Source of the DNA: Verrucomicrobiia bacterium | GTDB lineage: Bacteria > Verrucomicrobiota > Verrucomicrobiia > JABWAM01 | Direction of reading: 5' to 3' | Assembly: GCA_028687435.1 (NCBI GenBank) | Contig: JAQUAF010000019.1 | Location: 1-64,000, forward strand | Length of the DNA stretch: 64,000 nucleotides | Notes under the pieces: model-generated | What the model saw: the letters and a program-made list of their open reading frames with translations, nothing else | Database searches by the model: none | Told to the model about the DNA's origin: nothing | Shown here: positions 55,250 to 61,461 of the stretch, in pieces | How positions within the stretch are numbered: the stretch's first letter is position 1 | How the letters are laid out: the number at the start of each line of letters is the position of its first letter | Position numbers and translations under genes: made by a program

Positions 55250-55286
55250 GCTCCTGTCCATCGGCTGGTCTCTCAGCCAAAGGAGC
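55250..55286 (+). promoter_or_regulatory. Hairpin that can hide the ribosome-binding site of the B12 receptor
   Basis: GCTCCT (55250-55255) is complementary to AGGAGC (55281-55286), the Shine-Dalgarno region four bases before ATG 55291. An inner stem, GGCTG (55263-55267) and CAGCC (55274-55278), can extend it. With no U-run after it, it would block translation rather than end transcription, a usual output of cobalamin riboswitches. Confidence 0.6.
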
Positions 55287-55290
55287 AGAT

Positions 55291-57246
55291 ATGAAGCGCA
55301 GTTTCGCGACCGCCTTGGCGGTCTGTTCAGCGTGGGGCGCCCACCTGGCTTGGGCCGGGGCAGCCAACACCAACAGTATTCACGAGGCTTGGGGCGGATC
55401 GTCCGTCACCAACAGCAACCACGATCTGGCGATGAGCGAAATCGTGGTTTCCGCCACAAAATTCGGGGAGGAATTCTGGAAATCCGGTTCCAGCATCTCC
55501 GTGGTTCCCGAAAGCGACATCCAATTGCGGCGCGCCACCACCACCGGAACGCTGGCGCTGGGACAACCCGGTGTCACCGTTTTCAGCACCACTGGAATTC
55601 CCGGCGGAGGCGAAACCATCGCCTTGCGGGGATTTCGTCCCAGTGAAACTCTTATCACGGTGGATGGCCTGCGTTACAATCGTCCCGTGGATGGCGAAGC
55701 CAACCTGAACACCCTGCCGCCCCTGCTTTTGGGAAACATGGAATTCCTGCGCGGTCCCCAGAGTTCGCTCTACGGATCGGATTCCATCGGCGGCGTGGTT
55801 TCCCTTTCCACTCCCGCCGGACGCGGAAAGCCCGTCTTCGGAACCAGCTTCGAGGGAGGCACCTACGACTACCGCCGCGAACGGGTTTTCAGCCAGGGCA
55901 AGGTGAAGGCGTTCGATTGGAACGTGGGATACAGCCGTCTCGACACCGACAATGACCGTCCCAACAGCGCGTTCCGCCAGGATGCCGCCGCCATGCGTCT
56001 GGGCTATGACATCTATGAACCGGTGCGCGCGGATCTGATCGCCCGTTTCACCGATGAAACCGCCGGCGCCCCATCCAGTATCGGCGCCTTTGGAAACGAT
56101 CCCTCCTCGCGCCTGATGCAACGGATGGCGATGGTTTCCCCCCAGTTGACCGTCACCCCCTTTGAGGCATACGAAAGCAAGCTTGTGCTTGGCTACATCG
56201 GGGTGGGCCAGAAATTCGACACCCCGTCCTATCCCACTTTGGGATGGAGCAACCGGGGATGCCCATCGTCGGTGGATCACACCGAAAGTTACCAGCTCAA
56301 CTGGCAGAACACCGTGAAGCTCGCCGATTGGAACACGCTCGTGGCCGGGCTCGAAGCCCGCCGGGAACGGGTGACCACGGCGGAGGACAACGGCAACAAC
56401 GTATTTGAGCGGGCCGCCCAAGGATATTTTCTTTCCGATAGCATTCGGTTGGAAGACCAGTGGGGGCTCACCCTTTCCTCGCGGTTCGACGACAACGAAC
56501 GTTACGCGGACGTGTGGACCTACCGGGCAAGCCAGTTTGTGAAAATCCCGGTCACTGAATCCCGGCTGCACGCCTCCTTCGGCACCGGTTCGCGCGTTCC
56601 CACCATGCAGGAACTCTGCCCCATGTATTCGTTGCTGGATTATTCGGTCTGGCCCCCCCAGCCCTACTTCACCAACAATGCCAACCTCACTCCCGAACGT
56701 TCCGAGGGATGCGACGCCGGCGTGACCCAGCCGTTTCTCGACGGCGAACTGGAGTTCGACTCGACCTATTTCTACAACACCATCGTCAACATCATCATGT
56801 CCGACGCCCGATGGGTGAGCCAGAACTTTCCGGAAGCGAGGACGGAGGGCGTCGAAAACTCATTGAAATGGAATGCCTCCAGGACGTTGAGCCTGAGGGC
56901 GGCCTTTACGCTGATGTCCACCACCATCAAGGACCCCCTGTATGCGGGGCGCGATTTCGCGCGGACACCAACCGAAAGCGCCTCGCTTCAAATCAACTGG
57001 AGCCCGATTGAAAAATGGAACGCCCTTCTGTCCTACAGCGCGGTCGGCCCCCGTTTTGACACCGTGACCAACCAACAGGAATTGTCCTCCTATCACCGGG
57101 TGGATCTTGCCACCGGTTATGAAATCTGCCGGTTCTGCTCGATCTTCGGTCGGATCGAGAACCTGGTGGGATACCGTTACCAGACCGCCGCGGGTTATCC
57201 CGCCTTGGGGCGGACCTTTTACGGAGGACTGGAACTGAAATACTGA
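55291..57246 (+). CDS. btuB: TonB-dependent outer membrane receptor, probably for vitamin B12
   Basis: 651 residues from ATG 55291, which has a good AAAGGAG at optimal distance. After a signal peptide (SFATALAVCSAWGAHLAWA), a TonB-box-like segment MSEIVVSATKFGEE leads into the plug domain (SISVVPESDIQLRRATTTG, RGFRPSETLITVDGLRYNRP, LRGPQSSLYGSDSIGGVVSL). The C-terminal barrel ends in GYRYQTAAGYPALGRTFYGG and a final aromatic residue (ELKY). Size and layout fit BtuB (about 600-650 residues). The cobalamin riboswitch upstream and the BtuF/BtuCD genes downstream support B12 as the substrate. The ligand is inferred from context. Confidence 0.85.
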   Translation: MKRSFATALAVCSAWGAHLAWAGAANTNSIHEAWGGSSVTNSNHDLAMSEIVVSATKFGEEFWKSGSSISVVPESDIQLRRATTTGTLALGQPGVTVFSTTGIPGGGETIALRGFRPSETLITVDGLRYNRPVDGEANLNTLPPLLLGNMEFLRGPQSSLYGSDSIGGVVSLSTPAGRGKPVFGTSFEGGTYDYRRERVFSQGKVKAFDWNVGYSRLDTDNDRPNSAFRQDAAAMRLGYDIYEPVRADLIARFTDETAGAPSSIGAFGNDPSSRLMQRMAMVSPQLTVTPFEAYESKLVLGYIGVGQKFDTPSYPTLGWSNRGCPSSVDHTESYQLNWQNTVKLADWNTLVAGLEARRERVTTAEDNGNNVFERAAQGYFLSDSIRLEDQWGLTLSSRFDDNERYADVWTYRASQFVKIPVTESRLHASFGTGSRVPTMQELCPMYSLLDYSVWPPQPYFTNNANLTPERSEGCDAGVTQPFLDGELEFDSTYFYNTIVNIIMSDARWVSQNFPEARTEGVENSLKWNASRTLSLRAAFTLMSTTIKDPLYAGRDFARTPTESASLQINWSPIEKWNALLSYSAVGPRFDTVTNQQELSSYHRVDLATGYEICRFCSIFGRIENLVGYRYQTAAGYPALGRTFYGGLELKY

Positions 57247-57248
57247 CC

Positions 57249-58088
57249 ATGAACACTTACTTTCCATTCCTCATATTGTCCCTGTCCTTCCATCTGGGCG
57301 TCGCCGGACTGGTGGGAGGATGGGGTGGATGGTTCCATCAAAAAGAGCGGATGCCCATGGCTTCAGTGGCCGGCAACTCCCATCCATCCACGCTGGTTCT
57401 GGTGGGGGCGTCCCGCCCCTCCTCTCCGTCCCGGCAACACAAAGCCCGCCCATCCGGGGAAAAATCTTCTCCCAACGAGTCCCTTGTCCGTTCGGAGGAC
57501 ATGATCGTTCACCCTTCTGACATCGCGGAAAGTCACGGCTCCGCAGGCGATGAAGCCAACCCCGACGCGAGATTGCTCTCGCCTCGCCGAAGCCTCCGGC
57601 GTAGCGCGGGCCTTCGCCACGCTGAAGTGGCTTCGTCCACGCAGGCGGGTCGTCATCCGCCACAGCGGATTCCTCGCAATGACACGGAAGAGGAACATGA
57701 AAGCCCGTCAGAAACTGGCGCCGTCAGCGAAAAATCCCCGCCGGGCGCATCCGCATCCCTGCCCGGCAACAGCGGCACCCATGCGGAAACAGGCAGTCAT
57801 GGAATTTTTGACGCTTATCTGGCCCACATCCGGACAAGAATCGAAAAATACAAGCAATATCCCTCCATTTCCCGAAGGATCGGGGAGGAAGGCGTGATGG
57901 TTTTCAAACTCCGGCTCGACGCCTCGGGACGGATTCGCGATCTTGAACTGGCTGAACGGCAGGCCAGCGAACGTCTGCTGGAAGCCGGACGGCGGGCCGT
58001 GGAAAAAGCCGCACCCTTTCATCCTCCCCCCTCGGATTGGGACTGGCAACGAACCATTCGCGTGCCCATCCGTTTTCAAACAATGTGA
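57249..58088 (+). CDS. TonB-like energy transducer with a repeat-derived linker
   Basis: 279 residues, starting two bases after the receptor gene. One N-terminal membrane segment (LILSLSFHLGVAGLVGGWGG) is followed by a long linker and a TonB C-terminal domain (about 185-279: FDAYLAHIRTRIEKYKQYPS, EEGVMVFKLRLDASGRIRDL, ending VPIRFQTM). It should couple the inner-membrane proton gradient to the receptor. Residues about 107-145 (with SPRRSLRRSAGLRHAEV) are encoded by a dispersed DNA repeat also present near 9584. The frame stays open, so the repeat lengthened the flexible linker without harm. ExbB/ExbD are not encoded here. Confidence 0.82.
   Translation: MNTYFPFLILSLSFHLGVAGLVGGWGGWFHQKERMPMASVAGNSHPSTLVLVGASRPSSPSRQHKARPSGEKSSPNESLVRSEDMIVHPSDIAESHGSAGDEANPDARLLSPRRSLRRSAGLRHAEVASSTQAGRHPPQRIPRNDTEEEHESPSETGAVSEKSPPGASASLPGNSGTHAETGSHGIFDAYLAHIRTRIEKYKQYPSISRRIGEEGVMVFKLRLDASGRIRDLELAERQASERLLEAGRRAVEKAAPFHPPPSDWDWQRTIRVPIRFQTM
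57569..57683 (+). repeat. Dispersed repeat inside the tonB-like gene
   Basis: About 115 bases beginning GAGATTGCTCTCGCCTCGCC and ending CCTCGCAATGAC. The same beginning and end occur in the non-coding gap at 9584-9652. Inside are short inverted arms (GCCTCCGGCG; CACTT/AAGTG near 57620-57630). Confidence 0.7.
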
Positions 58089-58243
58089 AACGCTCGACGC
58101 TCAAGGCTTGATGCACGACGCAAAACACCCCACCTTGATCCTCCCCCCGTTAAGGAAAGTCCATCATCACACCTCTTCTTGACAAAAAGGGTTGGGAAGA
58201 CTGGCATTGAAGGATGCCTGCATTTTGCAATCATCAATCAAAA

Positions 58244-59158
58244 ATGAACCGGCGCTTCATCTCTCCTTTTTGCGTCTTGATATGCGTCGTGGCATTGGGC
58301 GCCTGTCTGCTGACCTGGTGGCTCGACCGGCTTTTGCCAAAATCATCGATTCATTCCCCGTCAGGACCATCCCGGGTGGTCAGCATCGCCCCCCATGTCA
58401 CTGCCATTCTGTTTGCCATGGACGCGGGAGATTGCGTTGCGGGCGTGTCGGATTACTGTCTTCTCCCTCCCAATGTGAACCGGCCCCGTTGCGGAGGAGT
58501 GGTCAATCCTAACTTCGAACGGATCATCGCCTTGCGGCCGCAATGGTTGTTCCTGATGGGTGAAATGGATCGCCTTCGCCGTTTCGCCATGGCGCGGGGC
58601 ATCGAACCGGAGGCCATCAATGTCCAACGTTACGCCGATCTGGTGAGGGAAACCCGGCGGATGGGACGGCGGTTGCACCGGGAAGCCACCGCAGAAAAGT
58701 TGATCCGCCAGATGGAATCACGGCTGGAAACCGTGCGGCGGAACGCGCGGGACCTGCCCACCTGCCGCACCCTGCTGTTGATCGAACGCGAAAACGGCTC
58801 TTTGCGGCACATGATCGCCGTGGGCGGCGCCTCCTTTCTCAGCGAAATGCTCGAATTGGCCGGGGGACAAAACATCTTCCAGGACAACAAACAAGCCTAC
58901 TTTCAGCTCTCCCGCGAATCGCTTCTGGTTGCCCGTCCGGATATCATCTTTGAATTGCGTTTTCACCAAGCCACGGGGGACGACTTGAAAAAACAACTCC
59001 GCGAAGACTGGCAGGCGGAACCCTCCCTCCCGGCGGTAAAAAACCATCGTCTCGTCGCCGGCGTCAACCCGGCCTTCACCATCCCGGGGCCGGGAATGAT
59101 CGACACCGCGGAATGGTTCCAAAAAACCTTGAAAGACTTCTTTCCCCCTTGCCCCTAA
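58244..59158 (+). CDS. btuF: Periplasmic B12-binding protein of an ABC transporter (BtuF-like)
   Basis: 304 residues from ATG 58244. An N-terminal hydrophobic segment (ISPFCVLICVVALGACLLTW) could be an anchor or signal peptide. The helical-backbone binding-protein fold follows: RVVSIAPHVTAILFAMDAG, VAGVSDYCLLPP, CGGVVNPNFERIIALRPQWL and a long helix (VRETRRMGRRLHREATAEK), then ISFLSEMLELAGGQNIF-like and ARPDIIFEL segments. This is the FecB/BtuF (class III) family. Position between tonB and the ATPase/permease gene under a cobalamin riboswitch supports B12 binding. Confidence 0.85.
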   Translation: MNRRFISPFCVLICVVALGACLLTWWLDRLLPKSSIHSPSGPSRVVSIAPHVTAILFAMDAGDCVAGVSDYCLLPPNVNRPRCGGVVNPNFERIIALRPQWLFLMGEMDRLRRFAMARGIEPEAINVQRYADLVRETRRMGRRLHREATAEKLIRQMESRLETVRRNARDLPTCRTLLLIERENGSLRHMIAVGGASFLSEMLELAGGQNIFQDNKQAYFQLSRESLLVARPDIIFELRFHQATGDDLKKQLREDWQAEPSLPAVKNHRLVAGVNPAFTIPGPGMIDTAEWFQKTLKDFFPPCP

Positions 59159-59182
59159 AACCTTAAACCTTGATCCGTTTTC

Positions 59183-61186
59183 ATGAATTTCGAACTTGCC
59201 GCCCGTGACATCCAATTCCGCTACCATCAGGACGGAAACGCGTTCCGGCTGGAGGTCAGCCAACTGGTTTTGCGCCCGGGTGAAATCCACGCGCTGATCG
59301 GTCCCAACGGAAGCGGCAAAAGCACTTTTCTGCGATTGATGGCGGGACTTCGCCGTCCGTCGGCGGGAACCATCGAATTGAACGGACGCCCCTTGCATTC
59401 CCATGCCGCCGGTGAAATTGCGCAAACGGTGGCGTTTCTCCCGCAACAAGTGGCGCCGGTATTCTCCCTTCCCGTGGAAGAGGTGATCCTGGCGGGACGG
59501 CATCCCTGGCAAACCGGCATGGGGCTGGCGCGTCCGGAAGATCGCCATCTGGTCGCGGAAATCATCGAGCGGCTGGATCTGTCCCATTTGAGGAATCGGA
59601 TTTTCGATACGCTTTCGGGGGGGGAACGTCAAAAAGTCCTCATCGCCTCCATTCTGGCGCAGACGCCGCGGCTGATCCTGCTCGACGAACCCACCAACGC
59701 CCTGGACATCCACCATCAAGTGGAGGTCTTCCATTTGTTGCGCCAGGAAGCGGCGCGCGGCGCGGGCATCCTGGCGGCCACCCACGATCTCACCCTGGCC
59801 GGTCATTTCGCCGACCGCTTGACCCTCATGCAGGGCGGAAGATTGATCTGCTCAGGAACCGGAAACGAGGTATTGGAAGAAAACCGGCTGCGGAAAGTTT
59901 ACGGTCCGCATCTGCGGGTGGCGCCCGATCCCCTTTCCGGCAATCCCTGCATCCTTCCCGCCATCGCAATCGGAGAAATCCCCATCCATCTTCGCCCGGC
60001 AAACCATGGCGAACAGCTCTCTGCGGCAAAACCCCTCCCAACCTCCCCTTGCCAAGGGGAGACTTTAAACAAGCCCCTCCTTGCCAAGGAGGGGATGGGG
60101 AGGTCCGAGCCTGATCCGTTGTCCAAACTCATCAATCAAAAATCTCCAACCGAAAATCCCGTGTTGTCCGGCGGTTCCTTTTTCCGGACGATGTTTCTTT
60201 TTGGTCTTGCGGCCCTGGCGATAACCGCGCTGGCGCCCTGGCTGGGCGGCGAAAAGCTGGCCGTGGGCGAGTCCTTGAGGGAGATGTTCCAGGTTTCGCC
60301 CGACAACTGGAGCGTTGGAACCCGCATTCTGGCCCTGCGCCTGCCGCGCGTGGCGATGGGATTCCTGGCCGGCATGACGCTCGCCTGCGTGGGCGCATCC
60401 TTTCAATGCCTTTTGCGCAACCCCCTGGCGGAACCCTACACCCTCGGCATTGCCAGCGCCGCGGCATTGGGCGCTGTGCTGGCCATCACATGGCCGGCCC
60501 TATCTCTGGCTGTGGGTCCCTTCACCAGCGTCCAGGTCATGGCTTTTCTTTTCGCCCTTGCCATTGTTTTTCTCCTGCGCCGGGCGCTGGCCAGCCAGCG
60601 CTGGCGGAGCGGAATGACCGGACTGCTCCTGATCGGCATTGCCCTGAGTCTGGTTTGCTCATCCCTGATTCTTCTGATCCGTTACCTGGCCAACCCGCTT
60701 GCCGCGCATGCCATGGACCAATGGATGATTGGCAGCATCGAAGTCTCGGGGTGGCGCGAACCGCTTCCCTGCCTGCCCTTCCTGATCGTGGGACTGACCC
60801 TGGTGCTGGCCGCCGCGAGAAGCCTCAACCAGATCGCCTTGGGAGAGGAACTGGCCGGGGCTCGCGGGGTGGATGTAAAAAAAGTCCAAAAACAGGTTTT
60901 GATTGGCGGATCGCTTGCGACGGCGGCGGTGGTTTCCATCACGGGTCCCATTGCTTTTTTGGGCCTGCTGACTCCCCATCTGGTCCGGGGCCTCGTCGGC
61001 GCGGATCAGCGCGTCGTCCTGCCGGCTTCCCTCCTGGCCGGCGGCGCTCTCATGGTCGCCGCCGATACCGCCACCCGCATGCTGACCTTCGGCGGCCGCG
61101 GCGCCGAACTCCCGTCCGGCATCCTCACCGGCCTTGTCGGCGGCCTGTTCTTCATCATCCTCCTCTGCCGCCGCCAGCCGTTCTGA
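59183..61186 (+). CDS. Fused ABC importer: ATPase (BtuD-like) plus permease (BtuC-like)
   Basis: 667 residues carrying two proteins that are usually separate. Residues 1-255 are the ATPase: Walker A GPNGSGKST (40-48), signature LSGGERQK (144-151), Walker B LILLDEP (164-170) and the switch region ILAATHDLTLAGH. Residues about 330-667 are a FecCD/BtuC permease with around ten membrane segments (ASFQCLLRNPLAEPYTLGIA, GPIAFLGLLTPHLVRGLVG). The link, residues about 284-307, is encoded by a double palindromic repeat (60032-60103). In B12 importers the permease gene normally comes first. The order ATPase-permease in one polypeptide is unusual. It is possible that the permease also starts separately at an ATG near 60190. 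Confidence 0.85.
   Translation: MNFELAARDIQFRYHQDGNAFRLEVSQLVLRPGEIHALIGPNGSGKSTFLRLMAGLRRPSAGTIELNGRPLHSHAAGEIAQTVAFLPQQVAPVFSLPVEEVILAGRHPWQTGMGLARPEDRHLVAEIIERLDLSHLRNRIFDTLSGGERQKVLIASILAQTPRLILLDEPTNALDIHHQVEVFHLLRQEAARGAGILAATHDLTLAGHFADRLTLMQGGRLICSGTGNEVLEENRLRKVYGPHLRVAPDPLSGNPCILPAIAIGEIPIHLRPANHGEQLSAAKPLPTSPCQGETLNKPLLAKEGMGRSEPDPLSKLINQKSPTENPVLSGGSFFRTMFLFGLAALAITALAPWLGGEKLAVGESLREMFQVSPDNWSVGTRILALRLPRVAMGFLAGMTLACVGASFQCLLRNPLAEPYTLGIASAAALGAVLAITWPALSLAVGPFTSVQVMAFLFALAIVFLLRRALASQRWRSGMTGLLLIGIALSLVCSSLILLIRYLANPLAAHAMDQWMIGSIEVSGWREPLPCLPFLIVGLTLVLAAARSLNQIALGEELAGARGVDVKKVQKQVLIGGSLATAAVVSITGPIAFLGLLTPHLVRGLVGADQRVVLPASLLAGGALMVAADTATRMLTFGGRGAELPSGILTGLVGGLFFIILLCRRQPF
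60032..60103 (+). repeat. Double palindrome at the ATPase-permease junction
   Basis: Two hairpins in a row: CCTCCCCTTGCCAAGGGGAG and CCCCTCCTTGCCAAGGAGGGG (the latter 21 bases, near 60073-60094), flanked by CCCCTCCC and GGGGAGG arms. This is the form of an intergenic mobile palindrome. Here it is read through in frame. Confidence 0.85.
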
Positions 61187-61293
61187 CCTGAGTTTCGCAG
61201 ATTACGCGAAAAACACCCACTGCCGGGGATCCATCTGCATCACGACTGGCATAGGATGGAGGTGGTGATTCGCTGGCGATATCAGACTGTAAC

Positions 61294-61349
61294 AAAATAT
61301 CACATTTTAAAACAGTTTGTTTGACTTCTCTCAAAAACTGTGATATTTT
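61294..61349 (+). promoter_or_regulatory. Promoter with operator-like inverted repeat before the last gene
   Basis: TTGACT (61321-61326) and TATTTT (61344-61349) are 17 bases apart. AAAATATCACA (61294-61304) and TGTGATATTTT (61339-61349) form a perfect 11-base inverted repeat, one arm upstream of the -35 box, the other covering the -10 box. The core GTGATATTT also follows the -10 box of the GntR gene (29045-29053). The 275-base gap holds no other gene. Confidence 0.65.
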
Positions 61350-61461
61350 CTGTCCGTTGCCATGCCTCCCGCCTTCATCACCAAAGGATTGCCTTCGGGA
61401 ATAGGCAACGATCTTATCCAACGACCACCATCCCCTCAAAAGGAAGTTTCCGGAGAAAAAA

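Noticed and set aside
58718-59806. 362-codon open frame opposite the B12 binding protein and ATPase
   Set aside because: It crosses two well-supported plus-strand genes and shows no family motif.
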